27,539 nucleotides of DNA, from assembly GCA_036744635.1 (NCBI GenBank), contig DAIOHQ010000032.1:1-27539 (forward strand). The letters are read 5' to 3'. The DNA comes from DAIOHQ01 sp036744635. Its GTDB lineage: Bacteria > Planctomycetota > Phycisphaerae > Tepidisphaerales > Tepidisphaeraceae. Below, piece by piece: positions 9,789 through 16,140 of the stretch. Made by a program: the position numbers and the translations under genes. Position 1 is the stretch's first letter. Each line of letters begins with the position of its first letter. The notes below the pieces were generated by a model. It saw only the letters and a program-made list of their open reading frames with translations, was not told where the DNA came from and ran no database searches.

Positions 9789-10448
9789 TTACGCGCCTTT
9801 TCCTCCGGCAGTTTTGTTGGCCGCCTCGGCGGCGGCTTCCCAGGTTTTCTGCTGTTGCAGCAGGTCGGCCACGGCTTTCTGCGCTTGCTCGCGCAGTTCG
9901 GTCACGCGCTTGGTGATGCTCTCATACAGGCCCTGGATGGCGGGAAGATCCAGCTTGGTGTCTTTCCACGTGCGTTCCATGTTGCTGATATTGTTGAACG
10001 TGTCGTTCAAGATGTTGATGGTCTGCTGGGCTTCGTTGAGCTTGGCGCTGACGGCGGGGCGGTCGATCGCTCCAAGCTGCTGATAATCCTTTTCTATCTG
10101 CGCGTTGCGCTGGTTGAGGCTTTCGACCAGGGCGGGGTCCTTCTGTTCCTCGGGCTTGCGGGCCTCGGTCTCCAATGCTTTGCGCAGCGCCACCCCGGTG
10201 GCGGCGTGGGCCACGTCGGTCGCCTGCACCGATTGCCGTGCTGTGGCGTTGGCTTCATCCAGATAGGTGCGGGCGGTGCGCAGGGCCAGCTCGGTCTTGG
10301 TGCGTGCCTGGGCCAGCGCGACATACGCCTCTTCCATCGCCTTTTCCGATGCCTTGGCATCCGGCTTGTCATCGGCGAACGCCTGCGGACAGATTGGCGC
10401 CGCCAGCAAGAGGGCGGCGGCCAGCGCGGTGAATCGATTCAGTTTCAT
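9789..10448 (-). CDS. Secreted coiled-coil protein of unknown function
   Basis: I do not recognise a named family. The 219-residue protein starts with a typical Sec signal peptide (basic MKLNR, hydrophobic 7-20, and AFA before DD giving likely cleavage after residue 25). The mature part is almost entirely helical, rich in Ala, Glu, Gln and Lys with heptad-like spacing (about 30-210), suggesting an elongated periplasmic or exported coiled coil. The tail is Ala/Lys/Gly-rich. The start is supported by GGGAG about 7 bases upstream of the ATG. It is divergent from lepB across 189 bases and convergent with scpB. Function is unknown; a periplasmic scaffold or chaperone role would be speculation. Confidence 0.8.
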   Translation of the reverse strand: MKLNRFTALAAALLLAAPICPQAFADDKPDAKASEKAMEEAYVALAQARTKTELALRTARTYLDEANATARQSVQATDVAHAATGVALRKALETEARKPEEQKDPALVESLNQRNAQIEKDYQQLGAIDRPAVSAKLNEAQQTINILNDTFNNISNMERTWKDTKLDLPAIQGLYESITKRVTELREQAQKAVADLLQQQKTWEAAAEAANKTAGGKGA

Positions 10449-10603
10449 GGACTGCTCCCGTGGAAGTTTTCCCCTCTGCGCCTTTGTACCGATGCGGGGA
10501 GTGATTGTTTAGCGGCGTCGATAAAATCCTGACGCTGGCGGCACAGGTATGGCGGCCTCGAAGAATCAGATAGCGGGGGACCCCGCCCATCCAGCGCGAA
10601 CGT

Positions 10604-10631
10604 TTGCCGGGGAGGGTTCTTTGTTTAAGAT
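10604..10631 (+). promoter_or_regulatory. Possible lepB promoter close to the start codon
   Basis: TTGCCG (10604-10609), a 16-base spacer and TAAGAT (10626-10631) form a weak sigma70-like pair. The -10 ends only 6 bases before the lepB ATG, so the transcript would have essentially no leader. GGAGG at about 10611-10615 is too far upstream of the ATG to serve as a ribosome site. Confidence 0.3.
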
Positions 10632-10637
10632 GGCGGC

Positions 10638-12437
10638 ATGGATGAAAGCCAGCCAACGCCCGCGGCCGCCGGTTCCCAATCCCCCAAACCCGCGCCCGCA
10701 GCCAGGCCCGCGGAGAACAGCAGCGGGGGCATCAAGGATACCATCGAGTCCATCCTGGTGGCGTTTATTCTCGCGTTCATCTTCCGCGCCTTCGTGGTTG
10801 AGGCCTTCGTGATTCCCACCGGATCGATGGCCCCGACGCTGCTGGGGGCGCACATGCGCTTCCAGTGCAAGGATTGCGGGTATCAGTTTGACGTCAACTA
10901 TTCGCCGAAGAGCGACGGGGATGACATCACCATCGATCCGAATGCCGGGCCGGTGCCCGAAACACGATACGATCCGGTCGAGAAGCAGAACATCTTCACC
11001 GGCCGCATGTTGCCAAAGATCTACAACCTGCACTGTCCCAACTGCGGCTACAAAGTGGCGGCCACCGATGTGCTGGATGAGAACAACGACGCCACCAATC
11101 CGGCCGTGCGCTACGGGGACCGCATTCTGGTGCTGAAGTATCTGTATCTGTTTCAGGAGCCGCGCCGCTGGGATGTGGTGGTGTTCAAGAGCCCGGTTGA
11201 TCCGGGGACGTACCACTACCAGCAGAATTACATCAAACGTCTGATCGGCAAGCCGGGCGAGAGCGTGATGGTATTGGACGGGGACGCTTACATTGCCCCC
11301 GGCGGGCAGGGCAGCAAGACAGAGGATGAATATCTCAAGAGTTTTACGGTGCAGACCAAGCCGCGCGACGTGCAGCGGGCGCTGTGGCGGATCGTGGCCG
11401 ACAACGACTATTACCCACAGGGGTTGAAGCGTCTGACCGAGCACCTGACAGAGCCGGTGAACGGCCAGTGGTATTCTCCCGAGACATGGGTGCAACCGTG
11501 GCAGGTGAGGAATGGGAGCGGCTGGGACCTGGGAACGAACCCCAGCGACGGCCGCATTTTCCGTTTCCATGACACCAACGCCGCCGGCACGATTGCCTTC
11601 AATGCCGACGCCAATCCCGCCAAGCAGGCATTGACCGACTGGCTGGCGTATGACGTCACCGAAAACCAACCGAGTGGTGGTCCTGCCAATACCTACGACA
11701 CTCCCGAGCGCATTGTGCAGATGCCCGTGAGCGATCTGAAGCTGGAATTTTATTATCAGCGGCAGGGCGATGGGGCGCTGCGCCTGCGGCTGAGCAAGCT
11801 GGATGATGTCTTCACCGCCGAGTTCACCACCACCGCGGTGACGCTGTCGCGCACCCGCGCCGGCCGGCCCGCCGAGGTGCTGGGGCAGCGGCCGCTGAAG
11901 AAATCGGGGCCGATGCGCATCGAATTTCAGAACGTGGATTATCAGGTTTCCGTGCGCGTCGACGGCGAGGACCTGATTCAGACAACCCCGCAGCAGTACG
12001 CTCCCAACGTCAAGCAACTGCTCGAAGCATACCGCTCGAATATCGTGTTTCCCCGGCCGACCGTGGAAATTGAAGCGGAGCGCGAGCAGTGTTCGATCTC
12101 GCACCTGCGGTTGTGGCGGGATGTGTACTACCGCAACCGGGAGCAGCGGCAATCGCTGCAGTGGGCGATCCCGGAAAACTTTCCGGAGCATCTGGCGATC
12201 CTGGGCGACGATGAATATTTCGTCATGGGCGACAACTCGGTGATCAGCGGCGACGCCCGCTATTGGGGCACGCCGATCAAGCTGCCGCACGAGCAGTTGG
12301 ACGTTCAGTCGGGGCGCGTGCCTGGGCGATTTCTGCTCGGCAAGGCGTTCTTTGTCTATTGGCCGGCGGGATATCGGCCGACGGAGAACGCGCCGGCGCT
12401 GACGCCGAATTTCGCGGAGATGCGTTTCATTCACTGA
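10638..12437 (+). CDS. lepB: Signal peptidase I with zinc-ribbon and large beta-rich insertion
   Basis: This membrane protease removes signal peptides from exported proteins at the periplasmic face. It has 599 residues, about twice the usual bacterial length. After a Pro/Ala-rich cytoplasmic tail (1-30) comes one membrane segment (about 36-53), then the Ser box PTGSMAPTL (nucleophile Ser63), the Lys box YIKRLIGKPGE (general base Lys200), and GDNS (531-534) with SGDARYWG (537-544). Between the Ser and Lys boxes lie two CxxC pairs (Cys77/80 and Cys133/136) that look like a zinc ribbon. Between the Lys box and GDNS is a roughly 300-residue insertion; its part from about 303 to 500 is beta-rich and resembles a LamG/concanavalin-like sandwich. 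No good Shine-Dalgarno site precedes the ATG. Its stop overlaps the convergent GT9 gene by 7 bases. Confidence 0.95.
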   Translation: MDESQPTPAAAGSQSPKPAPAARPAENSSGGIKDTIESILVAFILAFIFRAFVVEAFVIPTGSMAPTLLGAHMRFQCKDCGYQFDVNYSPKSDGDDITIDPNAGPVPETRYDPVEKQNIFTGRMLPKIYNLHCPNCGYKVAATDVLDENNDATNPAVRYGDRILVLKYLYLFQEPRRWDVVVFKSPVDPGTYHYQQNYIKRLIGKPGESVMVLDGDAYIAPGGQGSKTEDEYLKSFTVQTKPRDVQRALWRIVADNDYYPQGLKRLTEHLTEPVNGQWYSPETWVQPWQVRNGSGWDLGTNPSDGRIFRFHDTNAAGTIAFNADANPAKQALTDWLAYDVTENQPSGGPANTYDTPERIVQMPVSDLKLEFYYQRQGDGALRLRLSKLDDVFTAEFTTTAVTLSRTRAGRPAEVLGQRPLKKSGPMRIEFQNVDYQVSVRVDGEDLIQTTPQQYAPNVKQLLEAYRSNIVFPRPTVEIEAEREQCSISHLRLWRDVYYRNREQRQSLQWAIPENFPEHLAILGDDEYFVMGDNSVISGDARYWGTPIKLPHEQLDVQSGRVPGRFLLGKAFFVYWPAGYRPTENAPALTPNFAEMRFIH

Positions 12438-13363
12438 TCGAGCATTTGCAGCGCCGCCGCGAGCACGCGGTCGACCGGCAGGTCGGCGAGGGGTTGGTGA
12501 CGGACCGTGCGCACGCGCGGGCCCAGCGGCCTCCATACCGCCGGATCGGTCGGGCCGAAGAGGGTGAGGGTGGGAAGTGCGATGATCCCCGCCAGATGGG
12601 CCGGGCCGCTGTCGTTGCCGATTACCAGGCGGGCGCTGCTGAATTCTTTCAATAGATCGAGATAGGTTGATGGCGTGGAGACGGCGCCTGCAGCGCGAAA
12701 ACGTTCGATTTCCTCGGCGGGAAAGCGTTCCAACTCCACCTCGCCGAGAATGGTGCGGGTGGGAGAATTCCCGGCCTGCAGGGCGTCGATGAGCTGGAGG
12801 AAGCGGTCGGCCGGCCAGCACTTTTCGCGCCCGCCGCTGCCGGGATGAATGAGGATCTCGCCGCCGGGTGTCGGAGGCGTCGGAGGGGTGCCCAGGCCGC
12901 GGTCGGCAATCGAGCGCAGCAACTGATCGGTGGCGGCGTGAATGGCGGCGGATGGCTTCAGTTGATCGAGCAGATAGGTTGTGGCGTGGGCCGGATAGTT
13001 CGGCGGCGGCGCAGCACACAGTAAATGGACCTGAGCACGGGTAGCGAGACGGCGCACGTTCTGGGTCCAGACATCCGATTCTCCGGCGAGAAAGCTAAAG
13101 ATGGTGTGAGAACCCGCCAGCAGGCGCTGCTGGGGCGGGGACAAGTTTGCATCGGGCGAAAATAGCGCGTGCCAGCAGCTCTCCAAGTCCGCCGATTCCA
13201 AACGGAGCACTTTTTCTGCCAGTGCGCCCTTGGACTTGGCCGTCACGTAAATGATCCTGCTCTGTGGATAGAGCCGCCCCAGCGCCGCCGCCAGCGGCCA
13301 GGAGAGAATGAAATCTCCCAGTGCACCGGCGTGAAAGATCAACACGTTCCGCAACAACTCCAT
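12431..13363 (-). CDS. Glycosyltransferase family 9 (ADP-heptose:LPS heptosyltransferase-like)
   Basis: This 310-residue GT-B enzyme is of the type that adds heptose or a related sugar to lipopolysaccharide core on the cytoplasmic side of the inner membrane. The N-terminal domain carries the GT9 signature VLIFHAGALGDFILSWP, with GALGD at 13-17 (catalytic-type Asp17). The C-terminal nucleotide-sugar domain has ILIHPGSGGREKCWP and IGNDSGPAHLAG followed by LTLFGPTDP, both family hallmarks. No other heptose or LPS gene adjoins it, so the acceptor is unknown. The ATG has no Shine-Dalgarno site but has an extended -10 (TGCTACAAT) ending 8 bases upstream. The gene is convergent with lepB, overlapping by 7 bases, with no room for a terminator. 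Confidence 0.88.
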   Translation of the reverse strand: MELLRNVLIFHAGALGDFILSWPLAAALGRLYPQSRIIYVTAKSKGALAEKVLRLESADLESCWHALFSPDANLSPPQQRLLAGSHTIFSFLAGESDVWTQNVRRLATRAQVHLLCAAPPPNYPAHATTYLLDQLKPSAAIHAATDQLLRSIADRGLGTPPTPPTPGGEILIHPGSGGREKCWPADRFLQLIDALQAGNSPTRTILGEVELERFPAEEIERFRAAGAVSTPSTYLDLLKEFSSARLVIGNDSGPAHLAGIIALPTLTLFGPTDPAVWRPLGPRVRTVRHQPLADLPVDRVLAAALQMLDQ

Positions 13364-13371
13364 GGCCGGTC

Positions 13372-13380
13372 ATTGTAGCA
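13372..13380 (-). promoter_or_regulatory. Extended -10 element for the GT9 gene (leaderless candidate)
   Basis: Read on the minus strand, TGCTACAAT is an extended -10 motif whose hexamer TACAAT (13377-13372) ends exactly 8 bases before the ATG at 13363. No clear -35 is seen, as is common for extended -10 promoters. Initiation at the usual distance would start the RNA at or beside the ATG. Confidence 0.45.
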
Positions 13381-13430
13381 CCCGCGATGGAGGTCGCATC
13401 GGTATCACAAGATGCCAAACCAAGCAGTAT

Positions 13431-13501
13431 GTAGGGTCCGCTTTAGCGGACGCTCTACGGGCGCGAGGGAGCAAAATCCCGTCCGCTGAAGCGGACCCTA
13501 C
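13431..13501. repeat. REPIN-like double palindrome
   Basis: Arms at 13431-13452 and 13480-13501 pair at 21 of 22 positions (core GTAGGGTCCGCT). Each arm is itself a small palindrome (TCCGCTTTAGCGGA and TCCGCTGAAGCGGA), giving the two-REP inverted architecture of REPINs with a 27-base centre. A T-run (about 13508-13514) follows, so on the plus strand it could also act as a terminator-like structure between the two minus-strand genes. Confidence 0.75.
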
Positions 13502-13558
13502 GTAGTCCTTTTTTATGCATAGGCTTTCCAGCCTGCACCACAACAGGCGATGAACCTG

Positions 13559-14263
13559 TTATTGCGGCCGGAAATCCGAGGTTCCGCCGGTGTAGCCGCC
13601 CTGGACACTGGGCGCCAAGCCCGGGTTCGCGGTGGCCGCGCTCTCCGTGCCTTGACGATTCTGGTAGCGGCCGACCGTCTGCTCGCGAACGTAATCCGCC
13701 GCATCGCTCGCGGCCTCGCGGGCGCTGCCGTAGGCGTCGCTGGCAGCGGTGCGCACGGTGTCGGCGGCCCGGCTCGCCCGGCCGGCGATTCTGCCTCGGC
13801 GCTGGGCTCCGCGGGTTGGATCGAAGAAATACATTACCGCTGCGCCAAGCGCCAGGCAGCCGAGGCCGGTCAATGCGGTGCCGGTGTAGCCAGGCCCGCT
13901 GCCATCGCCGAAGTGCAAGCGCGGGATGTAGTTTCGTGCCGCGCGGATTGCCCGTCGGCCGGTCGAGCGCACGCTGCTGATGCCGCCGCGGGCTGCGGAA
14001 CGGGCGCTGTCGGTGGCGTCATCGGCGGTGCTGGCGAGATGATCGGCAACTTTTGAAAACGCGCTGGCAACGGCATCGCGGGCGTGGCCGGCGGTGCTGG
14101 CGGCGGTGTCGGCCGCGCTGGAGGCATACTCCGAGGCGGTAGAGGCAATCGACTGCCGGCGCCTGTAGCCGACTTCGGGATCAAGCAGATACATCAGGGC
14201 TGCGCCGATGCCTGCGCCGCCGATCAGCGATACGCCGCATTCGATCATTTCTCTGTTGGTCAT
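13559..14263 (-). CDS. Alanine-rich membrane protein with duplicated GxAxMYxxDPxxGxxRR motif
   Basis: A 234-residue protein of no firmly named family, loosely like YtxH-type stress or envelope proteins. It has two short hydrophobic segments (about 10-27 and 130-147), each running straight into the same motif: GAALMYLLDPEVGYRRR (20-36) and GAAVMYFFDPTRGAQRR (140-156). After each motif comes an Ala/Ser/Asp/Arg-rich helix with a repeating small-residue pattern (40-110 and 157-200), so the protein looks like an internal duplication. The start is fixed by AAGGAG 7 bases upstream of the ATG. It lies 32 bases downstream of the YflT-like gene in the same direction and is probably co-transcribed with it, which suggests a stress-envelope role (inference). 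Confidence 0.8.
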   Translation of the reverse strand: MTNREMIECGVSLIGGAGIGAALMYLLDPEVGYRRRQSIASTASEYASSAADTAASTAGHARDAVASAFSKVADHLASTADDATDSARSAARGGISSVRSTGRRAIRAARNYIPRLHFGDGSGPGYTGTALTGLGCLALGAAVMYFFDPTRGAQRRGRIAGRASRAADTVRTAASDAYGSAREAASDAADYVREQTVGRYQNRQGTESAATANPGLAPSVQGGYTGGTSDFRPQ

Positions 14264-14295
14264 GGCGAAACTCCTTACAAGAAAACACTGAATTG

Positions 14296-14865
14296 TCAGA
14301 CCATTCTTCCGCTGGTGTCCGATGCGCTGGTGTCGGCGCTGCTGTTGGGGGTCTGCAGCGATGACTGACTATGCATATCGTAGCCGCCATGTGCCCGAAG
14401 CACCCGGGCCGCTTCAGCGGTACGCGGGCCACATTTTACGGTCACGATGGCGCGGCCGGAGTTGAACTCGCGCTCATAGAAGAGGGCCTCTTCCTCGGAA
14501 ATGCCCAGCCCCGCCATGGCGCCAAAGATTCCTCCGACGGCCGCGCCAGCGCCCATTCCACCCAGCGCTGTCCATAAAATTCCGGCAGCCAGCGCCGGTC
14601 CGACGCCCGGAACGACCAGCGCCGCCGCTGCTCCCAGGATTCCACCGACTACGCCGCCGGTGACGATTCCAGCCAGCGCCCCTTTGCCGTCCTTGGTGCC
14701 GATGGCGTCGGTGATCATGCCGCCGCTCACGGCGTCGCGGCCGCGGATTGCGAAGCCGACTTCGCTTTCCTTGAATCCCAATTGCTCCAGGTCATCGACC
14801 GCCTTCTCGGCCTCCATGCGGTCGGCAAAGGCGGCTACGAGTAGGGGCGTTTTTGTGGTTGTCAT
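14296..14865 (-). CDS. General stress protein YflT-like, with glycine-zipper membrane domain
   Basis: The 189-residue protein begins with a small alpha/beta domain (LLVAAFADRMEAEKAVDDLEQLGF, about 7-42) resembling the YflT / general stress protein 17M family. It continues with a long glycine/alanine-rich hydrophobic stretch (about 61-120, repeated GGVVGG- and GAG-type zippers) that could insert in a membrane. Next is a short second alpha/beta piece (GRAIVTVKCG, 137-146), then a Ser/Thr-rich tail. The start at 14865 is chosen because AAGGAGT sits about 5 bases upstream; the frame continues 89 codons further upstream without family resemblance and through repeat DNA. It is the first gene of a two-gene unit with the alanine-rich membrane protein. 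The molecular function of the family is not established. Confidence 0.82.
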   Translation of the reverse strand: MTTTKTPLLVAAFADRMEAEKAVDDLEQLGFKESEVGFAIRGRDAVSGGMITDAIGTKDGKGALAGIVTGGVVGGILGAAAALVVPGVGPALAAGILWTALGGMGAGAAVGGIFGAMAGLGISEEEALFYEREFNSGRAIVTVKCGPRTAEAARVLRAHGGYDMHSQSSLQTPNSSADTSASDTSGRMV

Positions 14866-15041
14866 TAAAAACTCCTTTCGCGCATACGCGAAACTGTCCA
14901 TCGGTGCGACAGATTGCCAACCCCCAGCCCCGCGCACTGCCATTGGCACAAGCGGATGGGCTTGTTGAAGACGGTGCAAATGGGGTGCCGGGGAAAGCTG
15001 CTGCGGCTGGAATTGGGGCAATGGGTCAGCCTGAAATTTCC

Positions 15042-15130
15042 GGGTGCCACAGGTCGCGGTACTCCGAGACCTGTGCCGCGTAGCGACGCAGTAAGACACA
15101 GGTCTGCGAGTACGCCGACCTGTGGCACCC
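15042..15130. repeat. REPIN-like double palindrome (GGGTGCCACAGGTC family)
   Basis: Arms at 15042-15075 and 15097-15130 pair at 30 of 34 positions around a 21-base centre. Each arm is also a hairpin by itself (CACAGGTC pairing with GACCTGTG). Beyond the arms, GGGTCAG and CTGACCC form a further inverted pair, so one palindromic element may sit inside another. Confidence 0.75.
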
Positions 15131-15161
15131 AAACTGACCCCCTAACGGAATTGGCGGTGCG

Positions 15162-15189
15162 TTGCAACCGGCGGGGGGGCGTCTATACT
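15162..15189 (+). promoter_or_regulatory. Candidate promoter with G7 tract in the spacer
   Basis: TTGCAA (15162-15167), a 16-base spacer containing seven consecutive G (15173-15179) and TATACT (15184-15189) form a good sigma70-like pair. The -10 ends 8 bases before the lipoprotein ATG at 15198, predicting a leaderless or nearly leaderless message. A G-tract length change would alter the spacer length. Confidence 0.5.
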
Positions 15190-15197
15190 CGCCGGGT

Positions 15198-15611
15198 ATG
15201 CATCTTTCGACGCTTTCTCTGCTTGCGTGTGCATTGCTGCTGCCGGGCTGCGTCGAGCGTAAGCTGTCGATCAATTCCCAGCCTTCGGGGGCGCTGATCT
15301 TTCTGAACGGCGAGGAAGTTGGGCGCACGCCGATGACCACCGATTTCACCTGGTATGGGAAGTATGATGTGGCGGTGCGCAAGGAGGGGTATGAGACGCT
15401 GCAGACCACGACAAGAGTGAAGGCGCCGCTTTGGCAGTGGGTGCCGATCGACCTGTTTGCCGAGATTCTGCCATTTCATTTCGAGGATTCCCATCAGGTT
15501 GAGTATTCGCTGAAGCCGCTGACAACCCGGCCGGTCGATGAGGAGCAGTTGCTCAAGGATGCGCAGGAAATGCGCGGGAAGCTCAAGAGTGGGGCGAAGC
15601 GGGGGAAATAG
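15198..15611 (+). CDS. PEGA-domain lipoprotein
   Basis: The 137-residue protein has a lipoprotein signal peptide (MHLSTLSLLACALLLPGC, lipobox LLPGC with lipidated Cys18) and so is probably anchored in a membrane facing the periplasm. Residues about 22-70 (SINSQPSGALIFLNGEEVGRT and following) match the PEGA fold, a small beta domain found in surface and carbohydrate-associated proteins. The rest is a polar C-terminal helix. The ATG at 15198 was chosen because the signal peptide starts there; a frame-extended TTG at 15162 would bury it. No Shine-Dalgarno site is present, consistent with the promoter just upstream. The thioesterase gene follows after 24 bases. Its partner and exact role are unknown. 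Confidence 0.87.
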   Translation: MHLSTLSLLACALLLPGCVERKLSINSQPSGALIFLNGEEVGRTPMTTDFTWYGKYDVAVRKEGYETLQTTTRVKAPLWQWVPIDLFAEILPFHFEDSHQVEYSLKPLTTRPVDEEQLLKDAQEMRGKLKSGAKRGK

Positions 15612-15635
15612 GCCCCGCCGTGCGGAGGCCGCGAT

Positions 15636-16052
15636 ATGCAACACCAACACACGATCACATTCCGGGTGCGGTATCCGGAGGTGGATGCGATGGGGTTTGT
15701 CCACCATAGCCGGTATTTTCAGTATTTTGAGATGGGGCGGGTGGAGCTGCTGCGGTCGATTGGTTATTCGTATGCGGATCTGGAGCGGGCGGGGGTGCTG
15801 TTTGCGGTGGTGAAGGTGGAATGCCGGTACAAGGCGCCGGCGAGATATGATGAGGAGCTGACGCTGGCGACCCGGGTGGTGAAGCAGACGCACGTGCGGA
15901 TCGATCATGCCTATGAGCTGCGGCGGGGAGAGGTGCTGCTCGCGGAGGCGTCGAGCACGATCGCGTGCATCAACCGGCAGGGGGAACTGGCGCAGATTCC
16001 GAAGTATCTGGCGGCGCCGCAGACGCAGAGAAGAACCCCAGATGAAACATGA
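15636..16052 (+). CDS. Acyl-CoA thioesterase, YbgC / 4-hydroxybenzoyl-CoA thioesterase family
   Basis: This is a 138-residue single hot-dog domain protein that hydrolyses acyl-CoA thioesters in the cytoplasm. The family signature is RVRYPEVDAMGFVHHSRYFQ, with the catalytic-type Asp17 and the following AMGFVHHSRY. The central helix (YFQYFEMGRVELLRSIGYSY) and strands around 56-110 fit the fold. The start has GGAGG 7 bases upstream. In many bacteria ybgC sits with tol-pal, but here the neighbours are a PEGA lipoprotein 24 bases upstream and a membrane glycosyltransferase downstream, so the substrate cannot be deduced. The last codons and stop lie in an inverted repeat (16041-16088), and the final residues appear to come from that repeat. 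Confidence 0.88.
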   Translation: MQHQHTITFRVRYPEVDAMGFVHHSRYFQYFEMGRVELLRSIGYSYADLERAGVLFAVVKVECRYKAPARYDEELTLATRVVKQTHVRIDHAYELRRGEVLLAEASSTIACINRQGELAQIPKYLAAPQTQRRTPDET

Positions 16053-16088
16053 AACGGATCTTCTTGTTTCATGTCTTCATGTTTCATC
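16041..16088. repeat. Inverted repeat overlapping the thioesterase stop codon
   Basis: GATGAAACATGAA (16041-16053) pairs perfectly with TTCATGTTTCATC (16076-16088). Further copies of the CATGTTTC / GTTTCATG unit lie at 16065-16073 and 16093-16100. The stop TGA (16050-16052) is inside the left arm. It could protect or end the upstream message, but it lacks the GC-rich stem of a standard terminator. Confidence 0.6.
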
Positions 16089-16126
16089 TCCTCATGTTTC
16101 CGACTTTTCTTTTGCTGACCCGCCGC

Positions 16127-16132
16127 GATAAT
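16127..16132 (+). promoter_or_regulatory. Candidate -10 (GATAAT) for the GT-C gene
   Basis: GATAAT ends exactly 8 bases before the ATG at 16141, and no Shine-Dalgarno sequence is present. No convincing -35 hexamer lies at the right distance. This is the same geometry as at 13363, 15198 and 19388. Confidence 0.35.
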
Positions 16133-16140
16133 CGCTGCTG

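Larger units (their letters stand above)
14866..15197. other. Divergent intergenic region with nested repeat
   Basis: There is no gene that I can support between the YflT-like gene (-) and the PEGA lipoprotein (+). It contains the ribosome site of the former, a REPIN-like element (15042-15130) bracketed by GGGTCAG (15023-15029) and CTGACCC (15134-15140), and a candidate promoter for the latter. Confidence 0.6.

Noticed and set aside
9729..10532. 267-codon plus-strand frame between scpB and lepB
   Set aside because: It is antisense to the secreted coiled-coil gene, which has a signal peptide and a ribosome site; the plus-strand product has only Leu/Gly-rich composition.
10566..13019. Very long minus-strand open frame (817 codons) across lepB
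   Set aside because: It runs antisense to lepB, which has all signal peptidase motifs; its product is His/Arg/Pro-rich with no family likeness, as expected from high-GC shadow frames.
13431..13501. CRISPR-like repeats
   Set aside because: The repeats are inverted and paired, not regularly spaced direct repeats, and no cas genes are present.
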